Shown in pieces: positions 9,461 to 22,077 of a DNA stretch of 64,000 nucleotides (the stretch's first letter is position 1; the number at the start of each line of letters is the position of its first letter). Source of the stretch: Serpula lacrymans var. lacrymans S7.9. Lineage: Eukaryota; Basidiomycota; Agaricomycetes; Boletales; Serpulaceae. The notes under the pieces were generated by a model. The model searched no databases. It worked only from the letters and a program-made list of their open reading frames with translations, and was not told the origin of the DNA. The stretch covers positions 506,049 through 570,048 of the forward strand of contig NW_006763298.1 in assembly GCF_000218685.1 (NCBI RefSeq), in the 5' to 3' direction. The position numbers and the translations under genes are program-made.

Positions 9461-11481
9461 ATGTCGATGTTTCAGTTCCGAGTGGATATCGCGAGTTCAG
9501 GTGAGTTGCAAGATACGATCAGAGTCAAGGACACTGATTCATACTACGGTCTTGGGATGGAGGCGACAATCCGGACACAGGCGACAATCCGGACGAGGAT
9601 GAAGGCGATACGAGTCAGGGGCGGGGTAGGGGGCGGGGTCGTGGCCGTGGTCGCGGCCGTGTAGGCTCTCAGGGGATAGAAAAGGTCGCCGAGCCTCGAA
9701 AAAAATCACAAAAAAAAAAGGTGGATCCCGTACGTTCTCTGCTGTAACTAACTGATCTGTTTGATCAGATACCGCCCAAACCTAAGAAAGGATCGAATGT
9801 GAATGCCGCCGGGCTCCCGCTCGCCTCACAGCTGGATAGTGAGGCCGATAGGCCGTTCGTACCACTGCGATATCGTCCACATTCTGTGTCTACCAGTGAT
9901 ATAGAAGCCATGGCCATCCCTCAAGCTCACCAGGTAGATCAACCGATGGCGTCTCAGAGTTCTCAGCAGATGTTTGATCAGCGATACCGCCCAAACTCTG
10001 TGTCCACCAGAGACATAGAACTCATGGCTCAACCCCACTCTCCTTATCCGCAGATCGATCAGCAAGTAGATTCAACCGTCGCCGATTTTTTCTCTCAACA
10101 GATAGACCAGCAATTTTATCAGCCGTGGGATTACTCTCCTGCTTCACCCGCGTGGGCCTCTTCTGCGCCCGCTGTTTCTGCACCAACGCCTTCTTACGAT
10201 CCGCCTCTATTCCACCCGTCTGCAACGACGTCTCAAGATCCATCAGCGGCGCCTCTATTCCAGCCATCCGCGCCAACACCTCCTCATGATCCGCCTCTAT
10301 TCCACCCGCCCGCATCGACGTCTCAAGATCCATCGGCGCCTCTTCACCACCCACCTCCGTCCAACCACCCTTCCCCAATATCTTTCAGCCACACCGTTCC
10401 GATATCTCATCGAGATCCGGTGCCAGGCGGTAGCGCATTCTTGAGAGTAGGAGAAACAGTTGAAGAACGTACGCGGGATCAGACGATCAGTTCACGGGTA
10501 ATCCGAGTAAGTTCATTCTCAATTTCAATCATTATGTATTTACAGCTGCCACGAATAGCCTGTTGGCCCACCAACGAATGTCAACGACGACTACCGCACG
10601 CGGAATCGTCTCGCTCGACTGCCACCCACGCCCCCGCCCCCGCCTGCAACCACGGCCCCGAACCAACCAGTGCAAGGCCATCGTGGTCCGAACGTCTTTG
10701 TGTTGCCCAGCAACAGGGCCATCATCGTGTTTCAAGACGAGCATATAGAAGAGGGCAAATTACGAATGCAGAAGTTCATCTTGACGGAAAACGCCATGCC
10801 GACTGCAGCTGAAAAAGTGGCGCAGGGGAAAAAAATTCTAGGCGAAATAGCTGTCGCCAATGGTGCCACTGGTAAGTAACCTCACTTGCAGTCTATCTAG
10901 CTATACTGACAACAAAACTAGAGGGGAAGTTTTCGATTCCCAAGGAGGCAGTCGAAGATGTCGTATCGGTAGTGTCGGCCTTACGGTACCCTTGGAAGCA
11001 CGACGCTTCGGGGACCGTAGAGTCCGATTTCAACCTTCGCCCCCCATTTTTCAGCCGCTTGGACCCAAAGATATTCAAGTCGTCATCCATCGAGGATATA
11101 CTTGGTGAGGACACGCCAGATTTTCTTCACGAAAAGGACGAAGCGGGCAACATCATTCAATTTTTCTCTCATCCCGCCATCCCCAACCTCATATGGGCAA
11201 CACTGTACAAGGCCCCAGGAATGCTGGGCCATATTCTCGGCGACCAGATCCTTCAGTCAGAAAAAAGGGCCGACGTCATCATTTGTCTAGCGGCATGTGC
11301 CATTTATGCAGCTCTCGTCGAGCACAAAACTGGTGTATTTGATGAGAAGCACTTTTTGGCGAGTGTTTACCGCCCTTTTTATCTCAAGTGTGTCGAGGAT
11401 GTTAAGAGGGCTCGGGCTGCCAACAGCGAGCAGTTTGATTTTTATGAAGACCTCATCGTTGAACGCGGGCTTGCTCTGTAA
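9461..11481 (+). CDS. RG-rich nuclear protein with DUF6532-type domain
   Basis: Proposed exons: 9461-9500, 9563-9729, 9769-10506, 10559-10871, 10922-11481. All the introns (39-62 bp) begin with GT and end in AG, and the frame holds across each. Exon 1 is the least certain. The second exon encodes two DNPD units, an RG repeat and a lysine-rich stretch (KKSQKKK), suggesting nucleic-acid binding and nuclear import. The large third exon is P/S/Q-rich with repeated RYRP(H/N)SVST and DPPLFHP units. The C-terminal ~250 residues (from about FVLPSNRAIIVF through HPAIPNLIWATLYKAPG) have the look of the agaricomycete DUF6532 domain, whose function is unknown. The stop could be the TAA at 11479 or lie a few codons later after an optional intron to 11533. 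A second, diverged family member is at 57264-58980. Confidence 0.72.
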
Positions 11482-12034
11482 GTCCTTCTCCATTATTCTT
11501 GTTATTTTTCTTACATTGTCACTTCATTTCTAGGATCTAAACTAGAATATCTTTCTCTGTTTCGTTGTACTTTCTCGGTGCTCATGTGGTTTGGCTTTGT
11601 ACTAGTAGTCTGTATCGTCGAACATTCAAGCAATCAATATGTGAAATCTTATCTTTCTTGTGTGTGATTTCAGACTGAGTGTGATTATCATTCTATGATA
11701 AGTTCTAAATATCTAATCTGCTTCGGCAGAAATCCGTCCGTCCGTCTTTAACTATATGCGGATGGTAACGTACCAGATCTTAGGTTCAGATGTCATTTTT
11801 GAACTAATCCCATTTTATCTTTTAGAAAGTTTCTCCAACATTCTTTTTAGGAAATTTTTCAGTTGGATGTAGGTTCGAGACTACCGAGCAACATCCTCTT
11901 TAGGAAGGTGTGCAAACGTCCGAGTAACCTCCACTTTAGGAAAATGTGTGATCACATGTTCACTTCCTGCTTTTGGACACACAGCTATTTTATCTCGCCT
12001 TACTCTATGCCTGCAGGTTCCAGCTCAAGGAAGT
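11482..12034 (+). other. Intergenic stretch, no gene seen
   Basis: A/T-rich and frame-poor. It separates two genes in the same direction and should hold the DUF6532 terminator and the FunK1 promoter. The only structure noticed is the short repeat block at 11836-11955. Confidence 0.5.
11836..11955 (-). repeat. Diverged copies of a CCTAAAGNGGA minisatellite
   Basis: Three imperfect units of roughly 35 bp contain TTTAGGAAGGTGTGCAAACG-like sequence. The reverse complement (CTCGGACGTTTGCACACC, CCTTCCTAAAG) recurs in the block at 52110-52245, so the two loci share one dispersed short repeat. Confidence 0.6.
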
Positions 12035-15000
12035 ATGGCTTCCACGGGCCTCCGTCAGGGCCAGCTTGCTGCTAAGTATCAAAATTGTATTGCTCACCCA
12101 TCATTAACATCTCTCCTAGGAATCTTGCCATGGCCACGCTCAATGTAAGTACATTGTTGGTTTACACCATAGTTTTTAACTTTATACTCCGATAGCACCT
12201 ATCTTCTTTGGAAGGTTTTCCCATCCGACGCCACGGTACGCCACCGACCAAACCCAAAGTACGTCCATCCCATTATTTCTTGATTTCTCTCTCACTTATC
12301 CCTGTTCCAGTTCAACGATTTTCTATTCAAAGGACCTAAGCAATATTATCACACCTTCATGGACCCCCTTATCAAGGCAGAGGCAGCTCCCTTGAAGAGT
12401 TACTGCGCCCTTGAAGACATGCTCCACATCCTATTTCCCCTATCTGAACTCTTCCCGTCTACCCCGGGTGCTCTCCCTCAAGAAAACCCCTTGTTCACTG
12501 CCTTCAAATGCCTTCGACAGGAAGGGCTTTACTCGTCTGAGTCAGGGAAGTGGACTGCTGCAAGTTCCTGCCCGGATTTGACTAAACCATGGAGCCCTGG
12601 CTCAGAAGGAGAGGTCGCAGATTTCCTCAACTATCTGGTTCACAAAGTTGATCAGCTTGTGGATTCCGGCACCTTTAAGAGGTCTAGATGGTGGACTTCT
12701 GCGTATGCTGTCCAAGCAGTCGGTGATGCTGGTGGAAGGCGCCGCCCAGATCTTGTACTCATATCCTCCAGTGACACGTCTTATCCCCCTAAGCTCCCTC
12801 CTGCAAGTATGAGAAATGCCGACAGTCTTGGCGAGCTCAAGGACCGAGAGGAAAATAAAGCCTCTTTTGACAAGGTACACGAACAGCTTATGGGAAGATT
12901 GTCATTTGTTAGGGCTGCACAAGATCGACGTATCTACACTCTAGGTACTTCTTACATTATTGTCTAGTCTCCTATTAATCTCATACACTTTTAAGGTCTT
13001 TCTATACGGGGTTCTTCCTTCACTTTGCTCTACATGGATCAGGGTGGCTCAATCATTACGTTTGAACTCAATCTTCACCAGCAACCGACTCTTTTCCTTC
13101 ACCTTCTCCTTGGGTTTTCCCATGGCTCAGACGAGTGTTTGGGCTACGATACTGGGGCTAACCCCAATTATGTTCGCGTCAGCGCTTTGGGTGAATTGAA
13201 GGTTCACTGTATTCTCTTCATTTCTGACAGCATCCATGGGCGTGGAACTGTAGTCAGGCGAGCACAAATACCTATATTGAGGAGATCAGACGACCCATGG
13301 ATATTGCGGTTAAAAGGTGTCAATCTGATAGTGAAGGATACTTGGCATGATACTCGCCGCCGTCTTACTGAGGGTACAATTCTTCGCCTGCTTGAAGCAA
13401 AAGGAGTAAAGGGAGTCCCACGTCTCATTTGTGAAGAGAAAGTTCGCAGCTCAAAGCGATGGGCCCAGCATGATCAATCAAGCCAAAGTCCAGAATATAA
13501 TTCCACGTCCAATATTCGTGATGCCCTTGGCTCCACATTATCCCTGAAAGCCAAGGAGAGGGCCCGAGCTTTGGCTCATCCACACCACCCTTACCAACTG
13601 CGTGTTCACATTCGTTCAACGACTACACCTGCTGGTGCAATTATAACAGATTTTAATTGCCTAGAGGAGCTCCTTGTTGTGATCATTGATCTCATCAAAA
13701 GCGAGTATCATACCCACCATTTATTTGTCTATACTAACATTAACTAGGTCACAAGATGGCGATGGGGACCTCTGTTTCAGGCCAAGTTCCTGTGAAAGTC
13801 TTACACCGGGATGGCTCAATCAGCAACTCCCTTATCGTGGATCAAGCACTGTCTGACTGGCCCCCTTTGAAAGCTCCAGAGGGATGTGCACCTCCCGATA
13901 CTCACATACGGAGGGGTTTACTTGCAGACTGGGGATTTGCAGCTATATTTGAAGATACTGAAGAGTTAGCGGAGCATTCAGACGACTCAAAGGAACGTTC
14001 AGATGACGTGTCTGAAGATTCAGACCAGGATGACCACTATTTTGGATTGAAATCTGGTGACGTCCAGAAGCTGCAAGAGTTGGTGAAGTCCATGCTATCC
14101 ACCGTTAACCACGAGGAAGAAATAATCCGCTCCGACCAGAGTGTCTATTCGTCGGATTCATTTTTACGTCATAATCAACCTGAGTGGACGTTGGATGTTG
14201 CAGAGGGTACTCTTGATGAGGTTATACAACGGTTGAGTGAGGAGGGCTGGCAGGTTGGTAATGGAAATCATGTTCTTGAGCGTACAGTAAGTGTTTATAT
14301 CGGCCATCGTTCAATTATTTTGTTTTATGTATTTTTTACAGGGGACAGAGCCTTTTATGGCGGTGGAAGTGCAAAATGCACAGCCTGGTGACTGGGTTCG
14401 ACACACTGCCCATCACGACCTGGAGTCGTTCTATTACGTATTGCTGGCCATGTGTGTCTTGATGGTAAAGCCGTATGAGATGAAAGATGCAGATGCTAAA
14501 GAAAAGGACGACATCAAGAAATGGCTAAATCCCGAGTTCACTTCAACGTTTACCCGCTCTGACGCTGCTTTCCACAAGTATCAGACCTTTGGCAGAGTCG
14601 ATGGTCTCAGCTTGTTTCTTGAAAACAATGTATCTGAATACTTCGCCTTTATGATCCCTTACTTCAAGCGCCTCTGCAAGGCTTTGTTTGGGTCCACATT
14701 GTTCCTCTCAAAGAGATTTGTAGAGGCAGGTCCGCCACCATTCTTTGTACTGTCGCATGCCTCCCATGACAATGTTCTCGATATCCTCCGGGAAGCTCTA
14801 GAGGAAATTCAACGCAATGAAAGGTGGAAGGATCTGAGGAGGCCTTTTAGCAGACCGTCAGGGTTTGTCCATCATCTGGATCTTTGGAGATCCGACGACG
14901 AGCGATTTGCATTCCAGGCCCCTTTGGTGTTGAGCTACGTTTCAGGTGCAAAGGGGACCAGTGGAAGTATGGCAAGGTATTCGGATTTGATCACTTCCTC

Positions 15001-15139
15001 CGCATCCTCTCTTCAGGCAGTCAAGGCATCCAATCGTCTGCAAGCTGTTACTCTCCAATCTCTTAAACGCCGTCATAATGCCTTGTCTTCGTTCCTTGCT
15101 TCTGATATTGCAGATTCTAAGCGCCCTCGTACTAAATAG
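12035..15139 (+). CDS. FunK1-type fungal protein kinase
   Basis: Seven exons keep one frame: 12035-12075, 12120-12144, 12196-12258, 12311-12944, 12996-13700, 13748-14286, 14342-15139. Introns are 44-55 bp. The fifth is a GC-AG intron (13701-13747) and its use is what keeps the kinase frame. The N-terminal region has the (R)RPDLVL...GELKDREENK pattern of FunK1 proteins. The kinase part shows the lysine segment LIVKDTWHD, an EGTILRLLE helix, the catalytic loop VLHRDGSISN, a DWGFA metal-binding motif (DFG equivalent) and an activation segment GTEPFMAVEV followed by HHDLESFYYVLL. The C-terminus ends in a basic SKRPRTK. FunK1 kinases are expanded in Agaricomycetes; substrates are unknown. The start at 12035 is the first ATG that joins cleanly to exon 2. 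No lesion was seen. Confidence 0.85.
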
Positions 15140-15227
15140 TCATGTATTTGTAATGTGACCTTGTTGGACATCTGTAAAATTGGGTTCTCTGTAGCAATCA
15201 TCGTTCCTCATTCTCCAACCTAACAAA

Positions 15228-17578
15228 ATGCTTGTCAACCGTAATACTCCTCACCCATGCCCAGCATCATGTGGCAAATCTTTTTCCAGCACTCGTGCCC
15301 TCAATACGCACCTTAGCTCTGCAATAAGCTGTGCTTGGTACCGCAAGGGTAAATTGAGAGAGATCCTAACCCAGCAGGATGGTGACTTGGAGAGGCAAGG
15401 ATTGCTGGTGGAATGCATTCATCCCACTCAAGCAACCTGAACAGGAGGATCTGAAGCCAGGGGAGGCAGCGGGTCCTTCTAATCATCCAAATGCCATTTC
15501 CCTGAATTATAATGATAATGAGCGTGTAGAAATTCTCCACCCTACAGCAGGTCAGATAATATGTATGGACCATACCTTGCATGAGAGATGGAGAAAAGAG
15601 TTTGAAGCTGCAAGAGGGGCTGTAGACAGTTATGGGGATGTGGATATGGATAATAATTTCCCAGTTGCCTCTGGACCACAGAATACTAGGTTCTTTCCAT
15701 TTGCATCAGAAACAGACTGGCAAGTCACCTGTTGGGCGATCCAGAATGGAATAGGTCACAAATCATTTGACCGTTTGTTAGCTATTCCAGGGGTATGTCT
15801 TTATTCTATTCACTTCCTGACAAAACCGGATAAACCGGGTCTCTGCCGAAGCAGCCATTGTTCTCCATGGAGCATAGCCACCACTCCATGGAGTCACCAT
15901 TATTCTCCTAGGAGTCATTGTACTGTAGCGAGTAGCACCTCCGACTATAAGTAGTAGGGGGCTTAGTATAGAAATACCTCAGTCATTTCTATAGCCTCTC
16001 AGGCAGCGGCTGAGGTATGTTACATTACATTTATTAGAGATTACCTTAAACTAACATCAATTGTAGTTTCACATAGGTAAATAATAAAGTCATTTCTATA
16101 GCCTCTTCGGCAGCGGCTGAGTTTCACATAGTTTTATTACTTCCTGGATCTCCTTAAAGAAGCCATTGTTTCAGGTCAAAGAGAGACTTGGATTGTCCTA
16201 TCACAACATTAGAGGGCTACACAAGATAGTTGACTCTGGTATTCCATCCAGAGCTGATTGGACGTCAAAAACCATTGCATTCCCAGATGCCCCTGATGAC
16301 AAGCATCTAATTCATTACCGTGACATCCTTTCTGCCATTTGTAGCCTCCTTGGCAACCCAGCCCATGCAAAACACATCGTCTACAAACCTAAGAAGATAT
16401 TCAGTAATGCACAGAAAGAAAATAGAATTTACAATGAAATGTGGACTGGAAAGTGGTGGCATGCAATCCAGGTCAGTATTACGCTGGATATTATTTTTAT
16501 TTGAATGTTGACTCTTATGTGTGCAGGCACGTCTACCTAAGGGAGCAGCTCTTTCACCAGTCATAATTACTACAGACAAAACACAATTGACGCAGTTCTC
16601 AGATTCCAAATCTGCCTATCCTGTATATCTGACTTTGGGCAATATTCCACGTGCAATACAACGGAGGCCAAGCCAGCATGCCTGTATCTTAATTGGCTAC
16701 TTGTCTGTAAGCAAAAACATAGGCATGCAACTCACTTCGAGAGAAAAATCATCCAGAGTGCAGAGACTATTTTATGAGTCGATGAAGATTATTTTGGACC
16801 CATTGAAAAAAGCTGGGAGGGATGAGATAGAGGTGGTAGGAGGAGATGGAGCAGTGAGAAGAGTATACCATGTGCTAGCCTGCTATGTGGCCGATTATCC
16901 AGAGCAGTGTCTGGTGACGTGCTCAAAATATGGTACCTGCCCCAAATGCAAACTACCTCCAGAAGAGCTTTCAGCCTCAACTGCAGGAGAGCCACATACT
17001 GATCAATGGACAGAGTCAGTATTCAACAAAGCTAAGGAAGATACACATTCATTCTATCAGTTTCAAGAGAGGTGCAAGGAGAAACTAGTATCTGAATCTA
17101 TCTACAAGCCTTTTTGGACCGGTTTTCCTCACTGTAACATATTGCAATCACTCCTGATGTCCTCCACCAGTTATACCAGGGCATTTTCAAGCACATGGTG
17201 CATTGGTGCCAGAAACTACTAGATCCTAAGGAACTTGATGCACACATCAGAGCACTTCCTCCCTGCTTTGGTGTTTGTTATTTCAAGAATGGCTTTTCTG
17301 CTCTTGGTCAAATAGGGGGGAAGGAACGGAAAGATATGGCAAAGATACTGTTGGGATGCCTTATTGGCAAACTTCCATATCATGCTATCATCACCTACCA
17401 ATCACTTTTAGACTTTATTGAGATAGCACAATACCTGACGCATGATGATACCACCTTGGGCTACCTTGCCTGATCTCTCAATATTTTTCACCAACACAAA
17501 GATATCCTTATTCGTCTTGGAGTCAGGGACCATTTAAACATACCTAAATTTTATTTCCTCTTACACACCTGTGATTCC
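15228..17578 (+). pseudogene. Plavaka transposase, 5' part
   Basis: The N-terminus has the zinc finger CPASCGKSFSSTRALNTH and the following CAWYRKGKLREI. It then passes through FPFASETDWQVTCWAIQNG, a 382-bp intron (15793-16174), YKPKKIF and WTGKWWHAIQ, a short intron near 16472-16526, and the catalytic LPKGAALSPVIITTDKTQLT and PSQHACILIGYLS. These are hallmarks of Plavaka DDE transposases of Agaricomycetes. Lesions: a frame change near 15435; a probable 1-nt loss near 17145 (the frame resumes at TPDVLHQLYQG); a TGA at 17471-17473. The gene then stops within FYFLLHTCDS where the KDZ element begins, and the tail lies at 25513-26471. Confidence 0.88.
15793..16174 (+). other. Oversized Plavaka intron with an insertion-like promoter and a direct repeat
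   Basis: Bounded by GTATGT (15793) and TTTCAG (16174), this intron is six to eight times longer than the other introns in the window. It holds ATGGAG and CTCCATGG inverted motifs (about 15868-15912), a TATAAG box (15943-15950) and two copies of a ~35-bp direct repeat (AGTCATTTCTATAGCCTCT; 15981 and 16088). TTTCACATAG also occurs twice (16069 and 16125). It looks like a remnant of a mobile element's promoter region, but no element ends or target duplication could be fixed. Confidence 0.4.
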
Positions 17579-17591
17579 CACGCAAGTCCGC

Positions 17592-17700
17592 TAATTAGCC
17601 TTGCTACCTCCGGCTGATTGCATGGCTAGTTAGCCTCCCGAATTGTCTTTGCAGGCCTCCTTCAATATCTCTTGGATAAATCTGAGACTTTGGAGGCTCC
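17592..17700 (+). repeat. KDZ left terminal inverted repeat
   Basis: 109 bp, reading TAATTAGCCTTGCTACCTCC inward. Its reverse complement is found at 25402-25512 with only about five mismatches by eye. Confidence 0.9.
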
Positions 17701-17989
17701 CTTCAAGCACGGCTCACCAGAAAGGACCGGCGACCCAGATCCCCCACGTGTGCAAATGTGGTGTCATTGCAATAGCGTCAGCATTTCCTTACTGCCGCCG
17801 GCGATGACATAAATACTCAGCTTGTCACATGTTGTCACAGGATGCGTCAGACACACATTATGGTGTGTCGGATACTAGTAATGGGTCGAGCTCACTGTGT
17901 GAGACAGCAAGTTTGACAATCTTACTTATGATAGTAGCATACAATGTACGTTGAATGCAAATACAACTCAATGTAAAGCAAACTATGTC

Positions 17990-20960
17990 CTAAACTTCAG
18001 AGGCCTCCTCAACATGTTTGTCTTCCTCTTCCTCTTCTTCTAGGTCCTCTGGGCTATCCCTTTGTTCATATATGCTGTCTTCACTTGGCTGTCCATCACA
18101 AGGGGAACGAGACACAAGTACAAGTAATGAAGGTAGCTTTGCCATAGGAACACTTCCACTCTCACCTGTTCCCGTTTGTGTACTTTCCCCTGGTACTATC
18201 ATACCGCTAAACCCCAGGAGCTTGGCAATGTCCAATAAACGGCATACATGATGTGCGTTGAAAGAGCCCCGTTCTATGCGATGAATGCGTATTTGGTAGG
18301 CAAGAGCGGGACTTGCTGGACAAATCTGTTTTTCACATATTTGCAGATACTTATCTTTGTCCCTCAGGTAGGTGGCAACTTGGCAAATCTCAACATTGAG
18401 CCACTTGATCTCCTCGTGAGCATGGCAGGCCTTGAAGTAGCAAGTCAAAATCTGAAAGAAATGTGTACTCATTGATCAGCTTTTGCCAATACTCCATGTG
18501 TAATGTTTCTTCGGTGGGTTTTTTCTGCAAGCTCATCAAATATTCTTTCTCCTCTTTCAGCCATTGCTTGAATACACTCTCATCCATCACACCAAGGTCA
18601 TGGACTGTGTTTTTAAGTCCAATGGAACTCTCGGACAACATATCCAGAGCTTGTTGGTAGTTGTTGTACAAGAAGCTGGCTTTAATAGAAGATTAGGTGT
18701 CAGTATATCTTGCGTAGCACAGATCTAGTACATACTGAGGTTGTAGTATACTTCAAATTCATCCTCGTGTCCAAAGTAAGCGTCAATTGCCTGTCTTTGG
18801 TGATGGCATATTGGACTGAGCCAGCCAAAGTGTTGGACTTTGAGAATGCTCTCTCACAGCCTTCAAGATTCTCAAGACCAAGGCCTTCAGTATACGTGGC
18901 AAGATGTGAAAGTTGGCAAAGACAGCGGTGGGCATGTCCATGAAAGGCGCCAACAAGACATGCATGGCGTAGAGCACAAGCTCACAGGCTTTTACTGAGG
19001 GTGGCCTTGAATTTACAGTTAATATCAAACCCGCCTGCTATATCCTCCCCAAATGTGTTGAGGATCTCTTCCACCACCGCCAAAGGGTATTTTGCCCTAC
19101 AGATGTATATATAAAAATTAACCTGAATAAAATGCAAATACTTACAATTCGCCGCTTTGAACCATGTCTGCAATGACAAGAGAAAATCCATGTTTGCAAA
19201 GAGAAAGAAATATCCCTGTCTCATCATAAATGGCCCATGTCTTCTTCAAAGCATCGTCCTTCATGTTTTTTCAACAACCCACACAGGGATTCTCTTCTGA
19301 TTCTGTTTGTTTAGGTTACTGTTAGTTAGAACATAATGCGAATATAATGAATCACTCACTGCATCATTTGCTCCATTCATCATCTCCTGTATTACTCCAT
19401 GTGCCCACTTATCTACAGACTGTCTTGTTGATTATCTATCTCCGTCAACCTCCCTGGAGTCTGGAAGTTCACAAATCTCGCCTACAAACTGGTTGTTGAC
19501 CTCGGGAGTGGCCCTTCTAACAATTTTCTTCAATGAGTCATTACCATCCATTGTATAGAGCATCCGGAACTTTAACTCTTCTTCCCCCTTGATGGTATAT
19601 GTGCATGCTGGACAGACATGCTTCAGGCACCAGTCACACAACTCACGGTTCAAGGCAGTCCTGACCAGCATTTTTACCCTGCTCCTAATAGACATGTATA
19701 AATTGAAAGCTATGGAAAATTGTCGGGACAGATAACGACAAAAAAGAACCTGGAATAAAATGAGTGAGAAATATACGCTGATCATACTGAGACTCACCCC
19801 ATGAAGGTGCCATAATGTCTTGACAAAGGCCTGGATTGATATTTAAAATGTCCGAAGATGAGCTACGCAGTATAGCTTAAGTGTATCTGAGGTGATACCG
19901 ACTGTTGGAGAGATGGGTGAGCAAGGCATGACACCCTGTCTAACCAGTGCAGAGGTGATGAACTGGTCGGTGGGAAGAATTGCAAGAACCTGTTTGCAAG
20001 CGTCTATAGTCACATTAGAATCACACGTGCAATTACTTGTTGTACGTACTGAATGTGTCCACTACTTCCACTTTCAGCAATCCCATCCCACCCATGCTAG
20101 GATCCATAGTATGCTCTGCTTGGTGAGTTAAGTCTGAGCAGTTGAGACACCACTCCATATATGTGTCTATAAGTGCAGGAAGTTGTTCTTGAAAGGCCAG
20201 GTTGTGCCTGTGTATGTGGTTGCAACGCATCCGGTAATCTACGCGACAAGGAATACGCTGATAGTGCCTATTGAGCACAAAGTGTTATCAACATAAGGTC
20301 AGTAGGATACTGCTACACCAACTCACCTTTTCCACAAGTCAGATCAGATTTCTCTCGTCAATGCCTCAAACTCGCCACCTGCATGACTGATCTCAACTGG
20401 CTCAGATCCATCCAGCACTACCTCCATATTACGTTAAAGGTGGTTGTCAAAGTTGAGTGATTCGTTATCACATAGAACTGGTGGGTCACATAAGGCTTCC
20501 AGCACGCATTGCTCATCGGCAGTCATCTCTTTACAAACAATTGGTGAGCTTCTCTACTTGAATATCATCAAGTTGCTTACCTCGTAGACAATCTTCCCTT
20601 TGTTTTGAGACATCTGCAGACCTTTGAGCCAGAGCAGTGGGTCCAACGATTTCACAGACTTGCTGAATTTTTTGTCCATATTGATCGCGTGATGGGCCAG
20701 AAAATCTCACTTTCATGTGAGATAAGCTGTTTCAATTTTGTGGGTGCTTGCTCATATTTTTGTAGATCCTGTTTGGTATGTCCTGGACTTGATATATACT
20801 TCATGTTGTTGATCATTCAACGTTCAACAATCAAAAATACGGTCAGGCTCAGGTGGTTGTGGCGGTGGCCTGAGAATCTTGATAATCAGCAGAGCCGTCA
20901 CTCTTGATCTTGAAAAGGTCCGTCTCACTACATCTGTTTCAATCCAACTCATATCTTGAC
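17990..20960 (-). CDS. KDZ transposase (multi-exon)
   Basis: Read from right to left: N-terminal RPPPQPPEPDRIFD (about 20840); RCNHIHRHNLAFQEQLPAL (about 20200); a zinc-binding CDWCLKHVCPACTY and the first catalytic-type D in YTMDGNDSLKKI (about 19530-19640); YPLAVVEEIL...GGFDINCKFKATL with a second D (about 19010-19090); HGHAHRCLCQ and LGLENLEGCERAFSKSN with the E (about 18830-18960); a C-terminal region with METQ-like MEYWQKLINEY, helices, and an acidic tail ending near 17990. This order is characteristic of KDZ transposases. It is spread over several frames with short introns; exact exons were not resolved. The D, D and E positions appear present, so activity cannot be excluded, although the element's right end looks damaged. 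Confidence 0.85.
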
Positions 20961-21019
20961 ATTCTGGTGCATATATTTCTTTCTACTCTCAATGCTCAAG
21001 CCTACTAATCACTAGCTAG

Positions 21020-21665
21020 ATGACTTTGAACAGTGAGACTGTCGTTACAGAGCATACTAACAAGACACGGACCAAGACTACAACCACTATCACAACGAGC
21101 TTGCGCACTGTGACAACCATCCCCATTGTGATGTCCAGGCACAGGGAGAGAGTGACAAGACACTCTGTCTCAGCAATGAGTAAGGCCACTGATTCTGATG
21201 AGCTTGCAGCCCCCGTTAGTTCTACTCCATCTATCCATCATCCCAGCAGCATCAGCCCTCCTAAACCTGGTATGGTACCTGAAGGATATTTTGTGATCAT
21301 TGTCAGGCGGGAAGTCGGTTTGTTCTACACACAGTAAGTAGTTTTTTCCCTCTAGGCTATTTCTCCATTGATAAATCCACACCCAGAAGAGATGTGTTGC
21401 TACGTACAGATTAAGTCAATGTAGCGGAACACTACAAATACCAGAGCTTCAAAGAGGCTTTACAAATATACGCTGGTAGTTATCATTTGGGGGAGTTACA
21501 CATTATCCAAGCCTCAACACCAGAGCGCTCACCACCAATTTCTTCGTCAGCTCCTAGGCACGAAGACTTACCATCACCTCCGTCTCTAGCATCAAGTGAT
21601 GGACAGTCAAGGAGGTCAAGTGATATATATTGGGAATAGGTGGATGACTTGGCCGAAGAATTTAA
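21020..21665 (+). CDS. KDZ-linked protein with RNase H1 N-terminal-like domain
   Basis: Exon 1 (21020-about 21332) is S/T-rich and ends in GYFVIIVRREVGLFYTQ. After an intron of ~57 bp the text continues with VAEHYKYQSFKEALQIYAG and an S/P-rich tail. The pair 'YFVIIV-REVGLFY' plus 'YQSFKEAL' is the signature of the RNase H1 N-terminal hybrid-binding (viroplasmin-like) fold. No RNase H catalytic domain follows, so it would bind RNA:DNA hybrids or double-stranded RNA without cutting. It is divergent from the transposase with about 60 bp between starts, suggesting shared regulation. The second exon contains at least one frame break (near 21395) and a TAG at about 21639, so it may be decaying. Confidence 0.55.
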
Positions 21666-22077
21666 CCAAGTCAATATCTAGAGGGCTGGACAACAACTAT
21701 GTAGTAGTGAATACATATACATTTTCAGGCAGTCTTTGAATTTATGATTTTGTTTGATTTATTTGTGATACGTTTGTGGTACAATAAATTTCTCAAGAGC
21801 ATGAGAGAACGTGAGATATGGATGAGCTGACAATATCCTACTTGATCCCAAATCTTTGCTCAAATCACTGGAGTTTATATTAATCTTTGTTGTAAACCAA
21901 AAATTCTGCATGCACCACATTCATTCAGCATCACTCACAGTCCAAGTCATTCAAGCACATTTCAAGCTGCAATCTCTTCAAACCAACCCATTATTTTGCA
22001 CAAAACTTGCTAGGAACAGTAAGTCTTGACATTTCATATTGTATGAACATTGGCTGTGAGTGCTTGGATTTCCATCA

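Noticed and set aside
21020..21665. Possible virus-derived gene because of the viroplasmin-like signature
   Set aside because: The same fold is the normal N-terminal domain of cellular RNase H1 and is common in fungal transposon cargo. No other viral feature is present.
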